Assembly (NCBI GenBank): GCA_937873685.1
Contig: CALMYO010000141.1
Span: 1-35,192, forward strand
Direction: 5' to 3'
Source: an uncultured Paracoccaceae bacterium
GTDB lineage: Bacteria > Pseudomonadota > Alphaproteobacteria > Rhizobiales > Rhizobiaceae
Length of the DNA: 35,192 nucleotides
In this document: in pieces, positions 23,694 to 31,773 of the stretch
Position numbering within the stretch: the stretch's first letter is position 1
Layout: every line of letters begins with the position of its first letter
Translations under genes and position numbers: made by a program
The notes under the pieces: model-generated
Databases searched by the model: none
Told to the model about the DNA's origin: nothing
What the model saw: the letters and a program-made list of their open reading frames with translations, nothing else

Positions 23694-24880
23694 GTACGCG
23701 CGCGATCTACGCCTATGCCTGGGACATTGAGGAGACCGGCGTCGACGCAGCCGTCGCCGCCTTCAAGACGCTCACCCTCAACACGGTGACGATTGCCGGC
23801 AGTTACCATGCCGGCAAGTTCCTGCGGCCGCATGGCGAGAAGGGAAAGGTCTATTTCCCGCAGGACGGAACGGTCTATTTCGAACCGCGCGCTGATCGCT
23901 ATGGGCGCATCAAGCCGGTGCGCAACGCCATGCTCGACCGGGACGACATCGTCGCCCGGCTTGCGGCAAGGACCGACATCGCCACCAATGTGTGGCTGGT
24001 GCTGCTGCACAACACGCTGCTCGGCACGACCTATCCCGATGCGACGGTGGAGAACGCGTTCGGCGACCGCTACGTCTACAGCCTGTGCCCCTCCCATCCG
24101 GACGCCCGCGCCTACGGCATCGGCCTTGCGCGCGACGCGGCCGACCGCGCGGGCGTGACCGGACTGTCGATCGAATCGCCGGGCTTTGCGCCTTATGCGC
24201 ACGGATTCCACCACGAATTTGCGTTGAACAAGCCGAACCGCTGGCTCGAAAACCAGCTTGGGCTGTGCTTCTGCGACCATTGCCGCGACCGCTTCCACAA
24301 GGCTACCGGGGAAACGATCGAACCGCTGCGCAAGCGCGTGGCCGCCGACATTACCGCCTATCTCGGCGGCGACCTCGATTTTCCCGACGACATGGCCGAG
24401 GCGTTCTGGATGGCCGATACACGCACCGACGGCGAGATGAAGGCGTTCCTCGACTGGCGCTGCACGGTGGTCACCTCGCTGGTTGCGGAGATACGCAACG
24501 CGGTATCGCGCGAGAAGACGGTCGCCATCATCCCCTCCGTCGCCCGCCCGACCGCCGGCGCGTGGTACGAGGGCAGCGACCTGAAGGCGCTTGCCGATGC
24601 GGCGGGCACGATCGAAGCCTGCTTCTACGAGAACTCCGCCACGCGCATCGCCGCCGACGCCTTCGACGTGAAGCGCAGGCTTGGCGGCGTCGGGCGTTTG
24701 CGCGGCATCCTGCGGCCGGCATGGCCGGACCTGGAATCCTCCAACGACCTGCTCGAGGCGCTGCATGCGTTGCGCCGGCTCGGCATCGAGGATGTCGCCT
24801 TCTACAATTGGGGACATCTGCGCCGCCGCAACCTGCGCTGGATCGCCGACGCCTTCGACCTGCTGGAGTCGTTGCGATGA
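23690..24880 (+). CDS. Unrecognised protein, probable TIM-barrel glycoside hydrolase-like enzyme
   Basis: I do not recognise this 396-residue cytoplasmic protein with certainty. Alternating strands and helices suggest a TIM barrel: YAYAWDIEE, NTVTIAGSYHAG, NVWLVLLHN, GVTGLSIESPGF, IEACFYEN and IEDVAFYNWGHL. The segment LCFCDHCRDRF after a conserved-looking Glu (SIESPGFAPYAHG) is seen in poorly characterised GH10/GH42-like barrel proteins and may bind a metal. No leader is present. Start and stop overlap the neighbours by 4 bp each, so it is tightly coupled with the VOC and SDR genes. A glycosidase or isomerase role in the same pathway is inference. Confidence 0.65.
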   Translation: MSTRAIYAYAWDIEETGVDAAVAAFKTLTLNTVTIAGSYHAGKFLRPHGEKGKVYFPQDGTVYFEPRADRYGRIKPVRNAMLDRDDIVARLAARTDIATNVWLVLLHNTLLGTTYPDATVENAFGDRYVYSLCPSHPDARAYGIGLARDAADRAGVTGLSIESPGFAPYAHGFHHEFALNKPNRWLENQLGLCFCDHCRDRFHKATGETIEPLRKRVAADITAYLGGDLDFPDDMAEAFWMADTRTDGEMKAFLDWRCTVVTSLVAEIRNAVSREKTVAIIPSVARPTAGAWYEGSDLKALADAAGTIEACFYENSATRIAADAFDVKRRLGGVGRLRGILRPAWPDLESSNDLLEALHALRRLGIEDVAFYNWGHLRRRNLRWIADAFDLLESLR

Positions 24881-25656
24881 ACGGCTTTGCGGGCAGCGTC
24901 GTTGCGATCACCGGCGCGGCAGGTGGCATCGGCCAGAGCCTGTGCCGGTGTTTTGCGGCGCATGGCGCGTCGATCGCGGCGCTCGACAGAAGCGAGGCGG
25001 TGCTTGACTTAGACCTCGGTGCCGATGTGCGCCTTGCCACGGCCGTCGCCGACATCGCCGACGCCGCCTCGGTCAGCGCGGCCTTCGCGCGGATGACGGC
25101 AGAACTCGGCGCAATCGACATTCTCGTCAACAATGCCGGTTACTCCGACCAGCCGACCTTTGCCCGCACCAATCCGGAGGGTTGGCGGCGCCACATCGAC
25201 GGCAATCTTGACGGGGCCTACTACTGCGCCCACGCCGTGCTGGAGGGCATGAAAGCCAAGGGAAAAGGCGCCATTGTCACCATCGGCTCGGTCAACGGAC
25301 TCGGCGCGCTCGGCGATCCGGCCTACAGCGCCGCCAAGGCCGGGTTGATTTCGCTGACGAAATCGCTGGCGCTCGAATACGGACGCTTCGGCATTCGCGC
25401 CAACATCGTGCTGCCCGGCACGGTACGAACCCCGCTTTGGGAGCGGCGGGCGGCAAAGGACCCTTCGGTGCTCGAAACCCTGCGCAAATGGTACCCTCTT
25501 GGCCGCATCGTCGATCCGGACGACGTGGCGAACGCTGTCGCCTTCCTTGCCTCGGACAAGGCCGCAGCAATCACCGGCACAACGCTGAATGTCGATTGCG
25601 GGCTGATGGCGGGCAACATCGTGATGGCGCGTGAACTGACGCTGGAGGATTTCTGA
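24877..25656 (+). CDS. Short-chain dehydrogenase/reductase (SDR)
   Basis: The 259-residue classical SDR has the cofactor motif TGAAGGIG (residues 12-19), NNAG (85-88) and the catalytic Ser138 (TIGSVNG), Tyr150 and Lys154 (YSAAK). The C-terminal region TGTTLNVDCG fits the family. Asp at the end of strand 2 (AALDRS) favours NAD(H). It overlaps the preceding gene by 4 bp and ends one base before the next start. It likely oxidises a hydroxyl of the imported substrate. Confidence 0.92.
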   Translation: MNGFAGSVVAITGAAGGIGQSLCRCFAAHGASIAALDRSEAVLDLDLGADVRLATAVADIADAASVSAAFARMTAELGAIDILVNNAGYSDQPTFARTNPEGWRRHIDGNLDGAYYCAHAVLEGMKAKGKGAIVTIGSVNGLGALGDPAYSAAKAGLISLTKSLALEYGRFGIRANIVLPGTVRTPLWERRAAKDPSVLETLRKWYPLGRIVDPDDVANAVAFLASDKAAAITGTTLNVDCGLMAGNIVMARELTLEDF

Positions 25657-25657
25657 G

Positions 25658-26659
25658 ATGGACAGGCTGCGCATCGGGGTGATCGGTCTCGGCTGGTTCG
25701 GCGAGATTCATTGCGAGACCATCGTCGGCGTTCCCAACATGGAACTGGCGGCGCTATGCACGCGCCGGCCGGACCGGCTGGCCCAACAGGCGGCGAAGTT
25801 CGGCGTGAAGAAGACTTACGCCGATTACCACGACATGCTGGCCGATCCGGATATCGACGCCGTGTCGATCGTCACCATGTGGGACCAGCACACCGATCCG
25901 ACCGTGGCGGCGCTGCAAGCCGGCAAGCACGTCTTCCTCGAAAAGCCGATGGCCTCCACCGTTGCCGATTGCGAGAAGATCATGGCGGCGGCGGCGCAAT
26001 CGAAAGGCATCCTGCAGATCGGCCATATCTGCCGCTTCAACCCGCGCTACCGCATGGCCAAGCAGGCGATCGACGAGGGCCGGATCGGCAGGATCGTGGC
26101 GCTGCAATCGCGGCGCAACATCCCGGCCGCCTGGACGCCGACGATCCTGGAGAAGATCGGGCCGATCGTCGGAGACGCGATCCACGACACCGACCTGATG
26201 CTGTGGTTCACCGGCGACACGGTCGCCTCGGCCTATGCGCAGACGGTCAGCGTGCGCGGGCTGAAGTATCCCGATATCGGCCAGACCATGTACCGGTTCC
26301 GTGGCGGCGCGACCGCGACCTTGGAAACCGTGTGGTGCATGCCGGAGAAAACGCCCTTCGACATTGACGAGCGCATGTCGATCATCGGCACCGAGGGGAT
26401 CATCCATGTGCAGGACACGTTCCCCAATCTCGGCATCGTCGACGGCACGCGGCTGCACAGCCCGGACACGACCTACTGGCCGATGTTCGACGGCGTGCGC
26501 GGCGGCGCGCTGCGCGCCGAGTTCGACTATTTCGCCGGCTGCGCGCTGAAAGGCGTCGCGCCGCAGATCGGCCGGCCGCAAGATGCGATGGAAGCGCTGA
26601 AGGCGACGCTTGCGGCGGAGGAATCGGCGCGCACCGGCGCGGTGGTCAAGGTTCACTGA
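25658..26659 (+). CDS. Gfo/Idh/MocA-family oxidoreductase (first)
   Basis: The 333-residue NAD(P)-dependent sugar/cyclitol dehydrogenase has the Rossmann motif VIGLGWFG (residues 8-15) and EKP at 95-97 (FLEKPMAS). The catalytic-site pattern GDAIHDTD supplies Asp173, His176 and Asp177, as in inositol dehydrogenase-like enzymes. ATG at 25658 is one base after the SDR stop. It lies immediately before a second protein of the same family, suggesting successive oxidation/reduction or epimerisation of a sugar or cyclitol. Confidence 0.92.
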   Translation: MDRLRIGVIGLGWFGEIHCETIVGVPNMELAALCTRRPDRLAQQAAKFGVKKTYADYHDMLADPDIDAVSIVTMWDQHTDPTVAALQAGKHVFLEKPMASTVADCEKIMAAAAQSKGILQIGHICRFNPRYRMAKQAIDEGRIGRIVALQSRRNIPAAWTPTILEKIGPIVGDAIHDTDLMLWFTGDTVASAYAQTVSVRGLKYPDIGQTMYRFRGGATATLETVWCMPEKTPFDIDERMSIIGTEGIIHVQDTFPNLGIVDGTRLHSPDTTYWPMFDGVRGGALRAEFDYFAGCALKGVAPQIGRPQDAMEALKATLAAEESARTGAVVKVH

Positions 26660-26674
26660 GGAGGAAACACCGTC

Positions 26675-27718
26675 ATGGCCAACAAGAGGGTACTTGTCGT
26701 CGGGCTCGGCAACATGGGCATGAGCCATGCGCTGGCGTATACCCGCATTCCCGGTTTCGAGGTTGTGGGCGTCTGCGAGCGGCGCATCGCCAAGCGCGAC
26801 CTGCCGGAAGCGCTGAAGGGCGCAAAAAAGTTCGACGATTTCGACAAGGCGCTGGTGGAACTGAAGCCGGACGTGGTTTCGATCAACACCCTGCCCGACA
26901 CCCATGCGCAATTCGCGATCAAGGCGATGGAGGCCGGCGCGCATGTGTTCGTCGAAAAGCCGCTCGCCGACACGATCGAGAACGCGGAAAAGGCGGTCGC
27001 CACGGCGCGCCGCACCGGCCGCAAGCTGGTGATCGGCTACATCCTGCGCCAGCATCCGTCCTGGACGAAGTTCATCGAGATCGCCCGCCAGCTTGGCACG
27101 CCGCTGGTGTTTCGCATGAACCTGAACCAGCAATCGAATGGCGAGACCTGGGACTGGCACAAGCGGCTGATGGACTCCTTCCCGCCGATCGTCGATTGCG
27201 GCGTCCACTATGTCGACGTGATGTGCCAGATGACAAAGGCAAAACCGGTGAAGGTGCATGCGATCGGCGCACAGCTCACCAACGAGGTGAAAAAGCAGAA
27301 CTACGGCATGCTGCAGGTGATGTTCGACGACGGCTCGGTCGGCTGGTACGAGGCCGGCTGGGGACCGATGATGAGCGAGACGGCCTTCTTCGTGAAGGAC
27401 GTGATTGGGCCGAAAGGCTCAGTTTCCATCGTGATGGCGGAAACCTCGGGCGACGTAAAATCCGACGACATCAACGCGCACACCAAGACCAACCAGATCC
27501 TGTGGCACCACTCCGACATGTCGAAGCCTGACGAGCGGATCGATGTCAGCGACGAACCGGACCACGACGAATTGTGCGAGCGCGAGCAGCGTTTCCTGTT
27601 GAAAGCGATCGAAGAGGATATCGACCTTTCCGACCACATGGAGGATGCGGTCAACAGCCTGAAGATCGTGATGGCGGCCGACCGGTCGATCCATGAAGGC
27701 CAGGTGGTGACGCTCTGA
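26675..27718 (+). CDS. Gfo/Idh/MocA-family oxidoreductase (second)
   Basis: The 347-residue protein has the Rossmann motif VVGLGNMGMSHA, EKP at residues 94-96 (FVEKPLAD) and the catalytic-site pattern VDCGVHYVD (Asp174, His178, Asp181). It differs substantially from the upstream paralogue, especially in the C-terminal half, so different substrates or opposite directions are likely. A GAGGAAAC precedes the ATG at 26675. A 66-bp gap with a strong nested hairpin separates it from the amidohydrolase gene. Confidence 0.92.
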   Translation: MANKRVLVVGLGNMGMSHALAYTRIPGFEVVGVCERRIAKRDLPEALKGAKKFDDFDKALVELKPDVVSINTLPDTHAQFAIKAMEAGAHVFVEKPLADTIENAEKAVATARRTGRKLVIGYILRQHPSWTKFIEIARQLGTPLVFRMNLNQQSNGETWDWHKRLMDSFPPIVDCGVHYVDVMCQMTKAKPVKVHAIGAQLTNEVKKQNYGMLQVMFDDGSVGWYEAGWGPMMSETAFFVKDVIGPKGSVSIVMAETSGDVKSDDINAHTKTNQILWHHSDMSKPDERIDVSDEPDHDELCEREQRFLLKAIEEDIDLSDHMEDAVNSLKIVMAADRSIHEGQVVTL

Positions 27719-27726
27719 ACCCGAAC

Positions 27727-27762
27727 GGCGGCCTGCGGCGATGAATGCCGCCCGGGGCCGCC
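27727..27762 (+). other. Nested GC-rich hairpin between oxidoreductase and amidohydrolase genes
   Basis: An outer 7-bp arm pair GGCGGCC (27727-27733)/GGCCGCC (27756-27762) and an inner 5-bp pair GCGGC (27735-27739)/GCCGC (27747-27751) lie in the 66-bp gap. There is no T-run, and AAAGGAGG for the next gene follows. It is a possible attenuator or mRNA-processing element. Confidence 0.4.
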
Positions 27763-27784
27763 TCCCCGTGAAAGGAGGCCAAAC

Positions 27785-28966
27785 ATGGCCGACCGGCTGA
27801 TCCTCAAGGGCGGGCGGGTGATCGACCCGTCCCGAAAGCTCGACGCCGTGATGGATGTCGCCTTTGCGGGCGACAGCGTGGCGGCGGTTGCGCCGTCGAT
27901 TGCGCCCGCGCCCGGCGACGAGGTGCGCAACGTGGCGGGCTACATCGTGACGCCGGGACTGATCGACCTGCACACCCATGTCTATTGGGGCGGCACATCG
28001 CTCGGCATTGATGCCGACGAGTTCTGCCGCACCAGCGGCGTCACCACCTCGGTCGACACCGGCAGCGCCGGGCCGGGCAATTTCCACGGTTTCCGCAAGC
28101 ATGTGATCGAGCGGAGCGAGGCGCGGGTGCTTGCCTATCTCCACGTTTCCTTCGCCGGCATCTTCGCCTTCTCAAAGACGATCATGGTAGGCGAGAGCGA
28201 GGAGATGCGCATGCTCGCCCCGCGCGACGCGGTGGCGGTTGCCGACACCAATCGTGATCTTGTCATCGGCATCAAGGTGCGCGTCGGAAGGCATGCCTCC
28301 GGCACGTCCGGCGTGCACCCGCTCGACATCGCCCTGCAGGTGGCCGACGAGGTCGGCATGCCGCTGATGTGCCACATCGACGAGCCGCCGCCGACCTATG
28401 ACGAGGTGGTGGACCGGCTACGGCCGGGCGACGTGCTGACCCATTGCTTCCGCCCCTTCCCGAACACGCCCTGCACCGGCCAGGGCACGGTGAAGGATGC
28501 GGTGCGCCGGGCGCGCGAGCGCGGCGTGCTGTTCGATGTCGGCCATGGCGCCGGCTCGTTCTCGTTCAGGACCGCGCGCACGATGATGGCGAACGGCTTC
28601 CTGCCCGACACCATCTCATCCGACATCCACACGCTGTGCATCGACGGCCCGGCCTTCGACCAGGTGACGACGCTGTCGAAGTTCCTGTGCCTCGGCATGG
28701 ATCTCGGCGACGTGATTGCGGCGACAACCGTCAATGCGGGAACTGCAATACGCCGGCCGGAGTATGGATCGCTGCGCCCCGGATCGCTCGGCGACGCCAC
28801 CATCCTGCGCATCGCCGAGGGTGCGTTCGACTATGTCGACGTGACCGGCGAGGTGCTGCGCGGCAACAAGCGCATCGTCTCGGAAGCGGTGGTGCTGAAG
28901 GGGAAATGGTGGCACGCCCGCGAGCCGGAGAGGTTTGGCTCGCCCGCATCCGCAGCCCCCTCGTGA
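27785..28966 (+). CDS. Amidohydrolase/deacetylase-family metallohydrolase (dihydroorotase-like fold)
   Basis: This 393-residue member of the amidohydrolase superfamily has the HxH metal pair in DLHTHVYWGG (His63, His65). Lys164 (GIKVRVG) is the likely carboxylated metal-bridging residue. His197 (CHIDEPP) and His220 (LTHCF) follow, and Asp280 (SSDIHT) is the catalytic base. The FDVGHGAGSFSF and CHIDEPP motifs fit the deacetylase subgroup of EF0837/Atu3266-like proteins, which hydrolyse N- or O-acyl groups. The start has AAAGGAGG 7-8 nt upstream. As last gene of the operon it may remove an acyl group from the imported compound. The precise substrate is unknown. Confidence 0.88.
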   Translation: MADRLILKGGRVIDPSRKLDAVMDVAFAGDSVAAVAPSIAPAPGDEVRNVAGYIVTPGLIDLHTHVYWGGTSLGIDADEFCRTSGVTTSVDTGSAGPGNFHGFRKHVIERSEARVLAYLHVSFAGIFAFSKTIMVGESEEMRMLAPRDAVAVADTNRDLVIGIKVRVGRHASGTSGVHPLDIALQVADEVGMPLMCHIDEPPPTYDEVVDRLRPGDVLTHCFRPFPNTPCTGQGTVKDAVRRARERGVLFDVGHGAGSFSFRTARTMMANGFLPDTISSDIHTLCIDGPAFDQVTTLSKFLCLGMDLGDVIAATTVNAGTAIRRPEYGSLRPGSLGDATILRIAEGAFDYVDVTGEVLRGNKRIVSEAVVLKGKWWHAREPERFGSPASAAPS

Positions 28967-29286
28967 GCAGCCGGCGGCGGGCCGCGTCCAGGAAACCGCC
29001 AACAAATGTAAAAAAATCTCGCGCCGGGCGGTTGCCCAACCGGCCTCGAAAGGTATAAGTCAGCAGCCAACTCCGATCTCCGCCGAATGAAAGATCAAAG
29101 GCAGGTCATAATGATCTGGTGAAGCACTAGCGGATAGATTGTTGGCAACCAAAAGACGGTAACCGCTGAGTTCAGAGACCAAAAAAGAGATGGACTTACT
29201 GCGGGCTATGCACTAGAAGCCGAAAATGAAGGCCAGCGTGTAACCGCTCGATGGCGGAAATATCATCTGTAAGAAAACTGGATCCC
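28967..29286. other. Gene-free junction between catabolic island and polysaccharide locus
   Basis: This 320-bp stretch shows no convincing coding frame or RNA gene. It begins GC-rich, continues with a 7-A run near 29010-29016 and becomes AT-richer. The visible signal is a promoter-like pair at 29032-29059, overlapping a CGGTTG/CAACCG inverted repeat. Base composition changes here from very GC-rich catabolic genes to less GC-rich surface-polysaccharide genes, marking a likely boundary of separate origin. Confidence 0.6.
29032..29059 (+). promoter_or_regulatory. Candidate sigma-70 promoter of the polysaccharide locus
   Basis: TTGCCC (29032-29037) and TATAAG (29054-29059) are separated by 16 bp, close to the -35/-10 consensus. 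They lie about 225 bp before the chosen epimerase start, which would give a long untranslated leader. Partly overlapping inverted repeat CGGTTG/CAACCG could be a regulator site. Confidence 0.4.
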
Positions 29287-30387
29287 ATGAAGAATATAAT
29301 TTGCCTCGTTGGCACCAGACCTGAGTGCGTAAAAATGGCGCCGGTGATCAGGGCGCTCAACGCGACAGACTGGGCCAAGACAACAATCGTCAGTACTGGC
29401 CAACATCGCGAACTTGTCCATCAAACATTGGGCATGTTTGACCTGTCTCCAGACATCGATCTTGATGTGATGGTGCCGAATCAGACGCTATCCGGTCTTA
29501 GCGGCCGGATATTCATGAAATTCGATCCGCTGTTCGAAGACAAATCCTTCGACCTTGTTCTGGTTCAAGGCGATACGACGTCGGTGATGATCGCTGCATT
29601 GGTGTCCTTCTATCGCAAAGTGCCCGTTGGCCATGTGGAGGCTGGTCTGCGGACGCACAATTTGCACAAGCCGTTTCCCGAAGAGCTGAACCGTGTGATG
29701 ACAAGCCTCGTGACAGCGCTGCATTTCGCGCCGACGCAGGCCTCACGTCAGAACCTGGTTGATGAACGCATTCCTGATGAGCGAATCTTTGTTACCGGGA
29801 ATACCGTCATTGATGCGCTTCTGGATGTCGCGGCCCGGGATCTGCCGTGCGACTATCCTATGAACCCGGCGAACCGGCTTGTCCTTGTGACGGCGCATAG
29901 GCGCGAGAATTTTGGCGAACCGCTGGTTCAGATTTGCGCCGCCATCCGCGATCTGCACGACCGACATTCGAATCTTGAGTTTGTCTACCCTGTGCATCCA
30001 AATCCGAATGTAACCGGACCAGTCCATGCCGCGCTGGGCGGGCTTGAGCGGGTGCATTTGATCCCGCCCGCCGATTATTCCGCGCTTGTCATGCTGATGA
30101 AGAACAGCTACTTCATCTTGACGGATAGTGGGGGGATCCAGGAAGAAGCGCCTGCCCTTGGCAAACCGGTTCTTGTAATGCGCGACGAGACGGAACGCCC
30201 CGAGGCAGTCGAGTCGGGAATTGCCCTTCTGGTGGGCGCCGACAAAGGACGCATAGTCCATGCCGCCGAACGCTTGCTCGCTGATCCAGCCTTCTACAAG
30301 GAATTGGCGAAGGGCGTCTCGCCTTACGGTGATGGCAATGCGGCGCAACGCATCTCGGACGCCTGCCGGGTGTATCTGTCTGTTTGA
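29287..30387 (+). CDS. wecB: UDP-N-acetylglucosamine 2-epimerase (non-hydrolysing)
   Basis: The 366-residue protein converts UDP-GlcNAc to UDP-ManNAc for capsule, O-antigen or other surface glycans. Family motifs are GTRPECVKMAPVI near the N-terminus, VQGDTTSV with Asp96, GHVEAGLRT with Glu118, PEELNR, TAHRRENFG and DSGGIQEEAPALGKPVL. I chose ATG 29287 because homology to WecB begins there; an in-frame ATG at 29251 would add 12 residues, and neither has a strong ribosome binding site. It heads the polysaccharide locus, supplying ManNAc or its derivatives to the polymer handled by the downstream exporter. Confidence 0.9.
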   Translation: MKNIICLVGTRPECVKMAPVIRALNATDWAKTTIVSTGQHRELVHQTLGMFDLSPDIDLDVMVPNQTLSGLSGRIFMKFDPLFEDKSFDLVLVQGDTTSVMIAALVSFYRKVPVGHVEAGLRTHNLHKPFPEELNRVMTSLVTALHFAPTQASRQNLVDERIPDERIFVTGNTVIDALLDVAARDLPCDYPMNPANRLVLVTAHRRENFGEPLVQICAAIRDLHDRHSNLEFVYPVHPNPNVTGPVHAALGGLERVHLIPPADYSALVMLMKNSYFILTDSGGIQEEAPALGKPVLVMRDETERPEAVESGIALLVGADKGRIVHAAERLLADPAFYKELAKGVSPYGDGNAAQRISDACRVYLSV

Positions 30388-30436
30388 ATTCAAACCTGGA
30401 CTAAACAAGGTCCAAATACGAGCTGAAAGGTAAAGA

Positions 30437-31417
30437 ATGTCGACCGGTAAAAACATCGGCCTTGTCGGCTATTATGGCTTTGGCAATTATGGAGATGAGT
30501 ATTTCAGAATTATTTTTGAAAAGGCTTTCTCGGATTGCAACATTAAGGTGATCACCGGCTATCCCGACCGCGTCAAAAGCACCCAGGTACGATCCGATGT
30601 GCTGGACCAGGATGCGATCATCATTGGCGGCGGCGATCTGGCCATACCCTTCTCGTTTTCTGCAGCGTACTGGCGTCCAGAGTATCTTGAACGACCCGTA
30701 TACATTCACAGTATCGGCGTTCCTACCTGGGGAGGTTACGATGAAAAGAGCGTCTTGAAGATGCGCCAGTTTTTCCAGCATGACAATGTCCGGCGTGTTT
30801 CGGCGCGTGATATCAAGAGTCGCGATTGGATCGTCAAATACCTCCAGCCCAAGGTGGAGACAGTCTATGAGCCGGATATGGTTTGCAGCGCCGATCCGGT
30901 AACGGTCGAGCCTGTAAAAAATCGCGTTGGTGTAATTCTTCGCCAGCAACCTAATGTTCCGAACCCGGAACACTTCGACTATCTCAACCAAACAATTCGC
31001 GACGCAGGCAAGGATCCTTACTACCTCGTACTCGGCACCGACAGCACGCGTACAGACGATTGGCAGCACATGCTGCGGATTCCCTTGGCTGACGCCGATT
31101 TCGCGGTGCGCTCGGACATTTCATCGCTGACACAGGCGCTGCTTTCTTGCGAGCGTGTCTTGTCGATGAAGTTTCACGGCTGTGTCGTGGCCCTAGCAAA
31201 CAATCGTCCCTGCATGGGACTATCATCATCTGACAAGTTTGTCAGTTTTTATCAGATGGTTGATCGTTTGCAGTGGATGGCGCCATTTGCGCACAAGAAT
31301 TTTGTGTCCGCGCTTCACGCTGTCATGCAGGCAGACGGCTTCACCTTTGACGAGGATCTGCGGCAAGCAGCAAGGGATGGCTTGACGAGACTGCGGTCTT
31401 CAATTCTGGGGAACTGA
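30437..31417 (+). CDS. Polysaccharide pyruvyl transferase-family protein (first)
   Basis: This 326-residue cytoplasmic protein resembles the polysaccharide pyruvyl transferase family (CsaB/WcaK/ExoV type). These enzymes put ketal-linked pyruvate from phosphoenolpyruvate on sugar residues. Seen motifs are the N-terminal GYYGFGNYGDE, the central IIGGGDLAIPF and the C-terminal SMKFHGCVVALANNRP. ATG at 30437 follows AAAGG. It is 49 bp after the epimerase and shares its lower GC content. Pyruvylation of ManNAc or another residue of the exported polymer is inferred from context. Confidence 0.85.
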   Translation: MSTGKNIGLVGYYGFGNYGDEYFRIIFEKAFSDCNIKVITGYPDRVKSTQVRSDVLDQDAIIIGGGDLAIPFSFSAAYWRPEYLERPVYIHSIGVPTWGGYDEKSVLKMRQFFQHDNVRRVSARDIKSRDWIVKYLQPKVETVYEPDMVCSADPVTVEPVKNRVGVILRQQPNVPNPEHFDYLNQTIRDAGKDPYYLVLGTDSTRTDDWQHMLRIPLADADFAVRSDISSLTQALLSCERVLSMKFHGCVVALANNRPCMGLSSSDKFVSFYQMVDRLQWMAPFAHKNFVSALHAVMQADGFTFDEDLRQAARDGLTRLRSSILGN

Positions 31418-31773
31418 CCGGACGGCTGGCCGTCTCCTGCTGCTATAGCAATGCGGACTTGGAACGTCGTTCGAACAAATTGGAGCAGTTTGGTGGCAGG
31501 AGTTTTTCGATTCGGCAAGGAGAACACCGCAGCGCGATATGAATGTCGCGCGAGGATTTCGACGCGGCCGAAGCGGAAAAGATCGCCAAGCCGGGGCAAC
31601 CAAACCATTGTTTCAGATTGCATACTGCAATCGTTTCGACTTGGTTTCTTGCGCCCTGGACATCGTCGCGAAACGCTGGCGGTGCTCGCACCGCGTCGCG
31701 TTCCGCTCCTTGCCAGGACACAAGACCCCGGCGTCCAAACGATTCAATTTGATCGAACAACGCATTAGCGCCG
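31418..31773. other. Gene-free leader region before the exporter genes
   Basis: These 356 bp hold no frame I can support. Small frames exist on both strands but have no family resemblance or good ribosome binding site. A small hairpin (GACGGC/GCCGTC, 31421-31434) follows the pyruvyl transferase stop, without a T-run. A clear 17-bp palindrome lies at 31616-31632. The region may carry the exporter promoter and control sites or the remains of a lost gene. Confidence 0.5.
31616..31632. promoter_or_regulatory. 17-bp palindrome, candidate operator of the exporter operon
   Basis: GATTGCA (31616-31622) and TGCAATC (31626-31632) are perfect inverted arms around a 3-bp centre. The site is about 140 bp upstream of the KpsM-like gene in an otherwise gene-free region. 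Function as a regulator site is inferred. Confidence 0.35.
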
